Shown one piece after another: positions 16,491 to 25,155 of a stretch of 64,000 bases of DNA. Location of the stretch: contig NZ_JAAKGP010000007.1 of assembly GCF_011043545.1 (NCBI RefSeq), positions 1 through 64,000 on the forward strand, given 5' to 3'. The stretch is from Rhodobacter sp. SGA-6-6. GTDB lineage: Bacteria; Pseudomonadota; Alphaproteobacteria; Rhodobacterales; Rhodobacteraceae. The number at the start of each line of letters is the position of its first letter. Within the stretch, counting starts at the first letter, position 1. The notes under the pieces are model-generated. The model had not been told where the DNA came from. It did not search any database and saw nothing but the letters and a program-made list of their open reading frames with translations. The position numbers and the translations under genes were made by a program.

Positions 16491-16897
16491 CGGGCTATGT
16501 GCTGGACGAGCAGATCGGCTTCCTGCTGCGCCGGGTGACGCAGCGGCATCTGGCGATCTTCGCCAGGGAAATCCCGCAGGTCACCACCACCCAATTCGCC
16601 CTGCTGGCCCGGCTGGCCGAACTGGGGCCGCAGTCGCAGAACGCGCTCGGCCGCGAGACGGCGATGGATGCGGCGACGGTGAAGGGCGTGGTGGACCGGC
16701 TGGTGCGGCAGGGGCTGGTCGCCACCGCCCCCGATCCGGCCGACCGCCGCCGCCGGACCGTGGCGCTGACGCCGGAGGGCCGGGCGCTGTTCGACCGGCT
16801 GGCGCCGGTCGCGCTGCAGGTCAGCGCCCTGACACTGGAGCCGCTGGAGGACAAGGACGCCGCCCTGCTGACCCGGCTGCTGGCGCGGCTTGCCTAA
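16481..16897 (+). CDS. MarR family transcriptional regulator
   Basis: A 138-residue winged-helix regulator. The recognition region QNALGRETAMDAATVKGVVD is followed by DPADRRRRTVALTPEGRALF, the MarR wing (about residues 85-104). It is divergent from the 13-gene catabolic operon and tail-to-tail with tetR: its TAA (16895-16897) overlaps the tetR TAG. MarR proteins next to aromatic-catabolism operons usually repress until a pathway ligand binds; that role here is inferred. The ATG at 16481 lacks a strong Shine-Dalgarno sequence and lies within an inverted repeat. Confidence 0.85.
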   Translation: MDHTGYVLDEQIGFLLRRVTQRHLAIFAREIPQVTTTQFALLARLAELGPQSQNALGRETAMDAATVKGVVDRLVRQGLVATAPDPADRRRRTVALTPEGRALFDRLAPVALQVSALTLEPLEDKDAALLTRLLARLA

Positions 16898-17529
16898 AGC
16901 GAATGCCGCGCCCGGAAGGCCGCCACCTCTGCAGCCGAGGGGGCGACGCCGGTGAAGACCAGCGCATAGGAGGGGATGCGGGCCATCCGCGCCGCGAAAT
17001 CCTCTTCCGAGCGGAGCGCGATATAGCCGACCTGGGTCAGGTAGACCGTGCGGGCGCGGGTGTCCGCCTCCTCCGCCGGATAGCCGTGGCGCAGGAAGAG
17101 CCCGGTCAGCGCGGCGATCCGCGCCGCATCCTCCTGGGCCAGCGCGGCCTCCACCGCCGGGTCGGTCAGCGCCCAGGTCCGCATGGCGAATTCCGCCGCC
17201 GAATCAAAGACCTGCGCATCCACCCAGGCGTCGAACAGCGCCAGCACCGCCTCGGTCACCGTCGCCGCGGGCCGGTCGATCCGCGCCACCAGCGCCGCGG
17301 TGTTGGTCTCGCGCCAGCGGGCGACCAGCGCCGCCAGCAGCGCCTCGCGGTCGGCGAAATGCCAGTAGAACGAGGTTCGCGACAGGCCGAGCCGGGCCGC
17401 CAGCGGGCCGATCTTCACCGCCTCGACGCCCCCCTCGATCAGGAGCGCGTGCGCCCCCTCCAGCCACAGCGCGGCCGAGCCGCGCCAGCCGCGATCCTTC
17501 GCTTCCGCCTCTTCCGCCACCTTGTCCAT
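16894..17529 (-). CDS. TetR family transcriptional regulator
   Basis: A 211-residue TetR-type repressor. The N-terminal helix-turn-helix (about residues 40-60) reads IGPLAARLGLSRTSFYWHFA, the best-conserved part of the family; the all-helical ligand-binding C-terminus diverges as usual. It is divergent from the StcD-like gene, with a long palindrome (17589-17612) between them. It is therefore probably the local repressor of the demethylase/amidase unit and of itself. Stop codons of tetR and marR overlap. Confidence 0.87.
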   Translation of the reverse strand: MDKVAEEAEAKDRGWRGSAALWLEGAHALLIEGGVEAVKIGPLAARLGLSRTSFYWHFADREALLAALVARWRETNTAALVARIDRPAATVTEAVLALFDAWVDAQVFDSAAEFAMRTWALTDPAVEAALAQEDAARIAALTGLFLRHGYPAEEADTRARTVYLTQVGYIALRSEEDFAARMARIPSYALVFTGVAPSAAEVAAFRARHSL

Positions 17530-17588
17530 TGCGCAAGGGTAAGCCCCCTGCCCGTCCGCCGCAACCAGCGCCAGACAGGCGGGGCGCA

Positions 17589-17612
17589 AAAATCGACACC
17601 AGTGTCGATTTT
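17589..17612. promoter_or_regulatory. Candidate TetR operator (11-base perfect arms)
   Basis: AAAATCGACAC (17589-17599) and GTGTCGATTTT (17602-17612) form a perfect inverted repeat with a two-base centre. It lies 60 bases upstream of tetR and 65 bases upstream of the divergent StcD-like gene. Size, symmetry and location match a TetR-dimer operator. Binding by this TetR is inferred. Confidence 0.7.
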
Positions 17613-17676
17613 ATGTTTGACGAAATCCGCGCCCTGGCGGAAATTGCCGCCAGCCACCCGCGAAAGGCCGCTCGCC

Positions 17677-19740
17677 ATGTCCCATCCCCAGCCCCGCCCC
17701 TCGAACGACCCGCTGCTGCAACCCTACCGGCTGCACCACCTGACCCTGCGCAACCGCATCATCACCACCGCCCACGAACCCGCCTATGGCGAGGACGGGC
17801 TGCCGAAGGACCGCTACCGGCTTTATCATCTGGAGCGGGCCAAGGCCGGGGTGGCGATGGTGATGACCGCGGGATCGGCCTCGGTCAGCCGCGACAGCCC
17901 GCCGGTGTTCTCCAACCTGCTGGTCTGGAAGGACGAGGTGGTGCCGTGGATGAAGCGGCTGACCGACGATTGCCACGAGGCCGGCGCGGCGGTGATGATC
18001 CAGCTGTCCCACCTCGGCCGCCGCACCCGCTGGGACAAGGGCGACTGGCTGCCGGTGGTCGCCCCCGGGCCGGTGCGCGAACCCAGCCACCGCGCCTTCC
18101 CCAAGGTAATCGAGGACTGGGACATCTCCCGCATCATCCGGGACTATGCCGATGCCGCCGAGCGGATGGCGGCCTCCGGCGTCGATGGCATCGAGTTCGA
18201 GTGCTACGGCCACCTGATGGACCAGTTCATCAGCCCGCTGACCAATGCGCTGGAGGACAGCCCCTACGGCGGCCCCGGCCTCGACAACCGGCTGCGCTTC
18301 GCCTTCGAGGTGCTGGAAGCCTGCCGCCAGCGGGTGGGCGAGAAGGTCCTGCTGGGCCTGCGCTACACCGCCGACGAGGACGCCCCCGGCGGCCTGCCCG
18401 TAGAGGACGGGGTGGAGATGGCGCGGCGCTTCAAGGCCTCCGGCCTGGTCGATTTCGTCAACGTCATCCGCGGCCGCATCCACACCGATGCCGCGCTGAC
18501 CGACGTGATCCCGGTGCAGGGGATGCGCTCGGCCCCGCATCTGGACCTGGCCGGGCGGATCAGGGCCGAGGTCGGCCTGCCCACCTTCCACGCCGCCCGC
18601 ATCCCGGACGTGGCGACGGCGCGCCATGCGGTTTCCTCGGGCCTGGTGGACATGGTGGGGATGACGCGGGCGCATATGGCCGACCCGCATGTGGTGCGGA
18701 AGATCGTCGAGGGGCGCGAGCACGACATCCGCCCCTGCGTCGGCGCCACCTATTGCCTGGACCGGATCTACCAGGGCGGCATGGCCCTTTGCATCCACAA
18801 CCCGGCGACGGGCCGGGAAGAGACCATGCCGCACGACATCCCCGCCGCAGAAGTGGCGAAGACTGTGGTGGTGGTCGGCGCCGGCCCCGGCGGGCTGGAG
18901 GCGGCGCGGGTCGCCGCCGAGCGCGGGCACCGGGTCACGGTGTTCGAGGCCGGGCCGCGGGCCGGCGGGCAGGTGCTCTTGACGGCGCAGCAGAAACGGC
19001 GGTCCGAGATGATCGGCATCGTCGACTGGCGGATGGAGCAATGCACCGCCAAGGGGGTGACGTTCCACTTCAACACCTGGGCCGAAGCCTCTGACGTGAC
19101 GGCGCTTTCCCCGGATGTGGTGATCATCGCCACCGGCGGATTGCCGCAGCCGGTGGGCCTTGCCTCGGGCGAGGAGCTTTGCGTGCAGGCCTGGGACATC
19201 CTCTCAGGTGACGTGAAGCCCGGCTCGAACGTGCTGCTTTACGACGACGCCGGCGACCATACCGCGATGCAGACCGCCGATGCGCTGGCCGCGGCAGGAG
19301 CGACGGTCGAGGTGATGACCCCCGACCGCAGCTTCGCGCCCGAGGTGATGGGGATGAACCTCGTCCCCTATATGCGCAGCCTGCAAGGGAAATCCGTCAC
19401 CTTCACCGTCACCTACCGGCTGCTGTCGGCGGCGCGCGACGGCAACCGGCTGAAGGCGGTGATCGGCTCGGACTACATCGCCGACCTGGCGCTGGAGAAG
19501 CACTACGACCAGATCGTGGTGAACCACGGCACCGCGCCGAACGCCGATCTCTACTTCGCGCTGAAGCCCCTGTCCGAGAATCTCGGCGCGGTGGATTACG
19601 ACGCGCTGATCGACGGGCGGCCGCAGCCGCAGGGCGACGGGCCGAAGGGCTTCCGCCTCTACCGGATCGGCGATGCGGTGGAAAGCCGCAACACCCATGC
19701 GGCGATCTATGACGCGCTGCGGCTGATGAAGGACATCTGA
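17677..19740 (+). CDS. StcD-like FMN/Fe-S/FAD demethylase (N-methylproline demethylase family)
   Basis: A 687-residue old-yellow-enzyme-type protein. An N-terminal FMN TIM barrel (about 1-340) is followed by an Fe-S segment and a C-terminal FAD/NAD(P) domain with VVVVGAGPGGLEAARVAAERG (about 402-422). Stretches such as DPLLQPYRLHHLTLRNRI and LSHLGRRTRWDKGDWLPV closely resemble StcD, the N-methylproline demethylase of stachydrine catabolism. The Fe-S ligand region is C354-VGA-TY-C360-x11-C372: relative to trimethylamine dehydrogenase (CxxCxxC), the second Cys is Ala357. The N-terminus has no VPHC Cys for covalent FMN. The ATG at 17677 has AAAGG ten bases upstream. It probably oxidises an N-methyl or cyclic amine, substrate unproven. 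Confidence 0.83.
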   Translation: MSHPQPRPSNDPLLQPYRLHHLTLRNRIITTAHEPAYGEDGLPKDRYRLYHLERAKAGVAMVMTAGSASVSRDSPPVFSNLLVWKDEVVPWMKRLTDDCHEAGAAVMIQLSHLGRRTRWDKGDWLPVVAPGPVREPSHRAFPKVIEDWDISRIIRDYADAAERMAASGVDGIEFECYGHLMDQFISPLTNALEDSPYGGPGLDNRLRFAFEVLEACRQRVGEKVLLGLRYTADEDAPGGLPVEDGVEMARRFKASGLVDFVNVIRGRIHTDAALTDVIPVQGMRSAPHLDLAGRIRAEVGLPTFHAARIPDVATARHAVSSGLVDMVGMTRAHMADPHVVRKIVEGREHDIRPCVGATYCLDRIYQGGMALCIHNPATGREETMPHDIPAAEVAKTVVVVGAGPGGLEAARVAAERGHRVTVFEAGPRAGGQVLLTAQQKRRSEMIGIVDWRMEQCTAKGVTFHFNTWAEASDVTALSPDVVIIATGGLPQPVGLASGEELCVQAWDILSGDVKPGSNVLLYDDAGDHTAMQTADALAAAGATVEVMTPDRSFAPEVMGMNLVPYMRSLQGKSVTFTVTYRLLSAARDGNRLKAVIGSDYIADLALEKHYDQIVVNHGTAPNADLYFALKPLSENLGAVDYDALIDGRPQPQGDGPKGFRLYRIGDAVESRNTHAAIYDALRLMKDI

Positions 19741-19765
19741 GCCGATACCCCGCGCGATACCTCTT

Positions 19766-19783
19766 GGGGGGTATATACCCCCC
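19766..19783. promoter_or_regulatory. Perfect 18-base palindrome between demethylase and amidase genes
   Basis: GGGGGGTAT/ATACCCCCC forms a perfect palindrome 25 bases after the StcD-like stop. A second GGGG-GTAT-CCCC hairpin lies at about 19819-19830, just before the amidase ribosome-binding site. The core recalls the GGGG-TTATA-CCCC stem at 7054-7074. No T-run follows. It could be an mRNA-stability element or a second operator. Confidence 0.5.
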
Positions 19784-19843
19784 GATGCCGCCCGAGATAG
19801 CTTCCGGGCAGGCAATCGGGGGTATCCCCGGGGAGAAGACGCA

Positions 19844-20602
19844 ATGCGGCTGGCACTCTGGCAGGGGCATTCCCCCGCCTCCGACCTCGGGCTGGCGCTG
19901 GCGCAGGCCGAGGCCGCGCTGGCGGCGGCGGGGGCGATGGCGGCGGATGCGCTGGTGCTGCCGGAGGTCTGGCTGCCGGGCTACAACCAGCCGATCTCGG
20001 CGGCGAATGCCCTGCCGCCGGACGCGCCCGAGTTCGACCGCCTGTCCCGCGCCGCCGCAGAGGCCCGCTGCGCAGTGGTGGTCGGCTATGCCGAGCGCGA
20101 CGGCGAGAGGGTGTTCAACTCCGCCCTCTGCCTCGGCTCGGACGGGCGGCGGCTGGCGCATTACCGCAAGATCCAGCTCTACGGGCCGCGCGAGAAGGCG
20201 ATCTACTGCCCCGGCGCGGCCTATGTCACCTTCCCGCTGGCCGGAGAGACCGCGGCGCTGCTGATCTGCTACGACGTGGAATTCGCCCCGCATGTCAAGG
20301 CCTTGGCCGACAGAGGGGCGACGGCGATCCTGGTCCCCACCGCCAACATGCAGCCCTATGCCCATGTCGTCCGCGCCACCGTGCCGGCGATGGCGGCGAA
20401 CCATGGCGTCGCCATCGCCTATGCCAATTACTGCGCCAGCGAGGGCGACCTGACGTATCTCGGCGGCAGCCTGATCGCCGGGCCGCATGGCGAAATCCTC
20501 GCCCAAGCCGGCGAAAGCCCGGCGCTGCTGGTCGCCAACATCCCCGCCCGCCGCCCCGCGCATCTGTCCACCCAGTCCGCCGACCTGAGACGCATCGAAT
20601 GA
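19844..20602 (+). CDS. Carbon-nitrogen hydrolase (nitrilase superfamily amidase)
   Basis: A 252-residue cytoplasmic amidase/N-carbamoylase-type enzyme with the complete catalytic triad: E41 in LVLPEVWLPGY, K109 in HYRKIQLYG and C142 in LLICYDVEF. The length is typical of the single-domain family. The ATG at 19844 has a GGGGAGAAG ribosome-binding site. The stop overlaps the next gene by four bases (ATGA). It may hydrolyse the linear amide left after ring opening; nitrile activity is less likely from the CYDVEF signature. The substrate is inferred from context. Confidence 0.85.
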   Translation: MRLALWQGHSPASDLGLALAQAEAALAAAGAMAADALVLPEVWLPGYNQPISAANALPPDAPEFDRLSRAAAEARCAVVVGYAERDGERVFNSALCLGSDGRRLAHYRKIQLYGPREKAIYCPGAAYVTFPLAGETAALLICYDVEFAPHVKALADRGATAILVPTANMQPYAHVVRATVPAMAANHGVAIAYANYCASEGDLTYLGGSLIAGPHGEILAQAGESPALLVANIPARRPAHLSTQSADLRRIE

Positions 20603-22680
20603 CCCGCGATCCCCGCCACGACATCCTGTTCATGCCGCTGCGGATCGGCCCCAAGACCGCGAAGAACCGCTTCTACCAGGTGCCGCATTGCAACGGCGGC
20701 GGCTACCGCGACCCCTCGGCGGTGGTCGAGATGCGGCGGACCAAGGCCGAGGGCGGCTGGGGCGTGATCTTCACCGAGCAGACCGAGATCCACCCCTCCA
20801 GCGAGATCACCCCCTTCATCGAGCAGCACCTCTGGGACGACCGCGACATCCCGGCGCTGGCGCGGATGGCCGAGGCGATGAAGTCGCACGGGGCGCTTGC
20901 CGGGATTCAGCTTGCCTATTCAGGCATCAACGGGCCGAACCTCTACTCGCGCGAGGTGCCGCTGGCGGTGACCGGCGGGCCGATCCTGACCTTCACCTCG
21001 GACCCGGTGCAGGCCCGCACCATGGACCGCGAGGACATCCGCTCCTTGAGGCGTTGGTTCCGCAACGCCTTCCGCCGGTCGCGGCAGGCGGGCTTCGACC
21101 TGATCTGCCTCTACGGCGCCCATGGCTTCGGCATCCTGCAGCATTTCCTGTCGCGCGCCACCAACCAGCGGACCGACGAATACGGCGGGAGCCTGGAGAA
21201 CCGCGCGAGGTTTCTGCGCGAAGTGGTTGAAGAGGCTCGGGAAGAGACGAAAGGCGAACTCGCCGTCAGCCTGCGGATGTCGCTGCACGAAGCCGGACCC
21301 TACGGCTTTTCCAACGCCGAGCTGCGCGATTTCATCGAGATGCATGGCGAGCTGCCCGACATCTGGGACCTCGCCAACGGCACCTGGGAGGCCTGCTCCG
21401 GCACCTCGCGCTTCAAGGAGGAGGGTGCGCAGGAACAGCTGGTCGCCGGGATCAAGGCGCTGACGCCGAAGCCGGTGGTGGGCGTCGGCCGCTTCACCAG
21501 CCCGGATGCGATGATACGGCAGATCAGGACCGGCGTGCTGGATTTCATCGGCGCGGCAAGGCCCTCCATCGCGGACCCGTTCCTGCCGGTGAAGGTGCAG
21601 GAAGGCCGCTACGAGGACATCCGCGAGTGCATCGGCTGCAACATCTGCGTCTCCGGCGACATGACCGGGGGGATTTCCCGCTGCACCCAGAACACCGCCT
21701 TCATGGAGGAATGGCGCAAGGGCTGGCACCCCGACCGGGCGCGGCCGAAGGGGCCGTCGCAATCGGTGCTGGTCGTCGGCGCCGGTCCGGCGGGGCTGGA
21801 GGCCGCGCTGCAAGCCGCCCGCCGCGGCTATGCGGTGACGCTGGCCGAGGCGACGACCACGCTCGGCGGCCGGGTGGCGCGGGAACGCGCGCTGCCGGGC
21901 CTGTCGGCCTGGGGCCGGGTGGCGGATTACCGCACCGGCCAGATGGCGCCGATGCCGAATGTCGAGATCTACCGCGACAGCCGGCTGACGGCCGAGGACA
22001 TCCTGTCGATGGGCGCCGATCACGTCGCCATCGCCACCGGCGCGGTCTGGCGGCGCGATGCGGTGGCGCGGCTGCACCTGCACCCGATCCCGACCGATCC
22101 GGCGATGCCCATCTATACGCCCGACGACCTGATGGCGGGGAACGTGCCGGAGGGACTCCGCGTAACCCTTTACGACGACGATCATTTCTACATGGGCTCG
22201 GTGCTGGCCGAACTGCTGGTGGCGAAGGGCTGCCGGGTCGATTTCGTCACCCCGGCGGTGAAGGTGGCGGAATGGGCGGAGAACACGCTGGAACAGGGCA
22301 CGATCATGCGACGGCTGCTGGAGATCGGGGTGGAGGTCCACGTCAGCAAGGCCCCGGAAGCCATTGGCCGGAATGAGGTAACGCTCGGCTGCACCTGGAC
22401 CGGGCGGCAATCGGCGCTGGCGGCCGAGGCGGTGGTGATGGTCACCAGCCGCAGCCCGGAGGATGCGCTTTACCGCGAGACGAAGGCGATGGACTGGCAG
22501 GAGGCGGGCATCCGCAGCCTGCAGCTGATCGGCGATGCCGCGGCGCCGGGGCCGATCGCCTGGGCGACCTATGCCGGGCGACGCTGGGCGGAGGATCTGG
22601 ATGCGCCGGAGCGCGGCGATGACCTGGCCTTCCGGCGCGAGATCGCAGGGCTGCTGCCGGAGGTGCGGATCACGCCGTAA
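20599..22680 (+). CDS. Trimethylamine/dimethylamine dehydrogenase-like (DgcA-type) flavoprotein
   Basis: A 693-residue Fe-S flavoprotein closely resembling trimethylamine and dimethylamine dehydrogenases and dimethylglycine demethylase DgcA. C31 in FYQVPHC corresponds to the Cys that binds FMN covalently in trimethylamine dehydrogenase. YGAH (Y172, H175) and IWD match its active-site Tyr, His and Trp/Asp. The 4Fe-4S ligands are C344-x2-C347-x2-C350-x11-C362. The C-terminus is an FAD/NAD-like domain starting VLVVGAGPAGLEAALQA. It overlaps the amidase by ATGA. It likely removes a methyl group from a secondary or tertiary amine, giving formaldehyde and passing electrons to an electron-transfer flavoprotein that is not encoded here. 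Confidence 0.84.
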   Translation: MTRDPRHDILFMPLRIGPKTAKNRFYQVPHCNGGGYRDPSAVVEMRRTKAEGGWGVIFTEQTEIHPSSEITPFIEQHLWDDRDIPALARMAEAMKSHGALAGIQLAYSGINGPNLYSREVPLAVTGGPILTFTSDPVQARTMDREDIRSLRRWFRNAFRRSRQAGFDLICLYGAHGFGILQHFLSRATNQRTDEYGGSLENRARFLREVVEEAREETKGELAVSLRMSLHEAGPYGFSNAELRDFIEMHGELPDIWDLANGTWEACSGTSRFKEEGAQEQLVAGIKALTPKPVVGVGRFTSPDAMIRQIRTGVLDFIGAARPSIADPFLPVKVQEGRYEDIRECIGCNICVSGDMTGGISRCTQNTAFMEEWRKGWHPDRARPKGPSQSVLVVGAGPAGLEAALQAARRGYAVTLAEATTTLGGRVARERALPGLSAWGRVADYRTGQMAPMPNVEIYRDSRLTAEDILSMGADHVAIATGAVWRRDAVARLHLHPIPTDPAMPIYTPDDLMAGNVPEGLRVTLYDDDHFYMGSVLAELLVAKGCRVDFVTPAVKVAEWAENTLEQGTIMRRLLEIGVEVHVSKAPEAIGRNEVTLGCTWTGRQSALAAEAVVMVTSRSPEDALYRETKAMDWQEAGIRSLQLIGDAAAPGPIAWATYAGRRWAEDLDAPERGDDLAFRREIAGLLPEVRITP

Positions 22681-22686
22681 GCAAGC

Positions 22687-22750
22687 GAAATCTTGGAAGA
22701 TTTCGGCAAGTCCCTTGGAAGGAACTTGCAAAATTCCTCCAGGAATTTTG
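22687..22750. repeat. Triple AT-rich hairpins (AAAATTC/GAATTTT family), copy 2
   Basis: Three successive inverted repeats: GAAATCTT/AAGATTTC (22687-22704, overlapping arms around GG), an imperfect CAAGTCCC/GGAACTTG (22707-22728), and CAAAATTC/GAATTTTG (22729-22750). The last has the arms found at 9811-9832. They fill the 75-base gap between two convergent genes and probably serve as a bidirectional transcription end. No long T-run is present. Confidence 0.65.
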
Positions 22751-22755
22751 GGCTC

Positions 22756-23193
22756 TTACCCCCGCTTGCGGCAATACAGCTCCAGCCGGTGGTGCACGAT
22801 CTCGTAGCCCATCTCGGCGGCGATCTGGCGTTGCAGTTCCTCGATCCGCTCGTTGCGGAACTCGATGATCTCGCCCGAGTCGACGTCGACGATATGGTCG
22901 TGATGGGCCTGGTCGGCGACCTCGAAGCGCGCGCCGCCCGATTCGAAGGAATGGCGCTGCACCACCCCCTCGCGCTCCAGCACCGAGAGCGTGCGGTAGA
23001 CGGTGGCCAGCGAGACGGACTCGTCCACCCCCCGCGCCCTTCGGTGCAGCTCGGTGGCGTCGGGGTGGTCGGCGGCCTCGGCCAGCACGCGCAGCACCGC
23101 CTCGCGCTGCCGCGTCACCCGCACGCCGCCGTCGCGCAGGCTCTGGGTCATCCGGCCGGTCTTGTCGCGCAGGGATTTGTCGGAACTCTTCAT
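22756..23193 (-). CDS. fur: Fur family metalloregulator (Mur/Fur type)
   Basis: A 145-residue Fur-family repressor. The helix-turn-helix region VSLATVYRTLSVLEREG and metal-site segment HHDHIVDVDSGEIIEF are clear. Where E. coli Fur has its first CxxC zinc motif this protein has D-V-D-S, so the structural CxxC is missing. This is usual for alphaproteobacterial Fur/Mur proteins, which often sense manganese. It is a single gene, convergent with the demethylase unit. Start at 23193 is kept; Met15 is an alternative. Confidence 0.85.
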   Translation of the reverse strand: MKSSDKSLRDKTGRMTQSLRDGGVRVTRQREAVLRVLAEAADHPDATELHRRARGVDESVSLATVYRTLSVLEREGVVQRHSFESGGARFEVADQAHHDHIVDVDSGEIIEFRNERIEELQRQIAAEMGYEIVHHRLELYCRKRG

Positions 23194-23248
23194 CCGCGAA
23201 GCCTAGCAGAGCCCTTCGCAGCTGCAACCCGTCAGTTGCGAAGGGGCG

Positions 23249-24453
23249 TCACTGGTGCCGCAGCGCCTCGATCGGGTCCATCCGCGCCGCCCGGCGGGCC
23301 GGGAAATAGCCGAAGATCACCCCCACCAGCGCCGAGAAGCCGAAGGCGCCCAGGATCACCATCGGATCGGCGACGAAGGGGATCGCCATGAAGCGGCTGG
23401 CCACCCCGGCCATCGCCAGCCCGACCAGGATGCCGATGATCCCGCCCAAAAGCGACAGCGCCACCGATTCCACAAGGAACTGCGTCAGCACCTGCCGCGC
23501 GCTGGCCCCGACCGCCAGCCGGATGCCGATCTCGCGGGTGCGCTCGGTCACCGAGACCAGCATGATGTTCATGATGCCGATGCCGCCGACCAGAAGGCTG
23601 ACCGCGGCGACCGAGGACAGCAGCCCCGACAGCACCGAGTTGACCGAGTTCAGCATGGTGGCGATCTCCTTCATGTCGGTGAGGGAGAAGTCGTCGTCCT
23701 TGTCGATGCTCAGCCGCCGCCGCTCGCGCATCACCTGCTGGATGGCGGAGGAGGCCTCCTGCACCGAGACGCCGCCCGCCACCTTGATCTGGATGGTGCT
23801 GACATCGGTGTCGCCGGCCAGCCGGCGCTGCAAGAGCCGGATCGGCATCGCCACCACGTCGTCCTGGTCCTGGCCGAAGCTGCCCGCCCCCTTCGGCGCC
23901 AAGAGGCCCACCACCTGGCAGGCGATGGACTTGATCCGCACGGTCTGGCCCACGGGGTCGGCATCGCCGAACAGGGTCTGCCGCACGGTCTGGCCCAGGA
24001 GGCAGACCGCCAACCCGGCATTGTCCTCGGCCGGGGTGAAGTTGCGGCCGGCGGCCAGGCTCCAGTTGGTCACCCCCAGCCAGTCGGGGGTGGAGCCGGT
24101 GATCTGGGTGGCGGCATTGGCGTTCCCCGCGATCACCGTCTGGCTGGAGGTGACGATCGGCGCCAGCGCCCCGACCTCGGGTAGAAGGGCCAGCGCCTCG
24201 GCATCGCGCAGGGTGAAGGGCCGCGCCCTTCCGCCGGCGCCGGGGGGGCCGAACTCGCGCCGGCCAGGGCGCAGCACCAGCACGTCGGACCCCATCGCCT
24301 CGACCGAGGCGGAGACCTGCTGCGACGAGCCCTGCCCCACCGTGACCATGGCGATCACCGCCGCCACGCCGATGACGATGCCGAGGATGGTCAGGAAGGA
24401 CCGCAGCTTGTTGCGGATGATCGACCTTGCGGCCAGTCGGAACGCCTCGGCGA

Positions 24454-24457
<4 letters not shown>
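23249..24457 (-). CDS. MacB-like ABC transporter permease
   Basis: A 402-residue inner-membrane protein. It has one N-terminal helix (IRNKLRSFLTILGIVIGVAAVIAM, about residues 15-38), a large MacB-type periplasmic domain, and three C-terminal FtsX helices containing SLLVGGIGIMNIMLVSVTER. The end, ARRAARMDPIEALRHQ, is diagnostic of this mechanotransmission family. It is split from its ATPase, unlike E. coli MacB. ATGA overlap with the ATPase gene. Probable role: export of a lipopeptide, peptide or macrolide-like compound with the adaptor encoded upstream. Confidence 0.9.
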
Positions 24458-25151
<694 letters not shown>

Positions 25152-25155
<4 letters not shown>

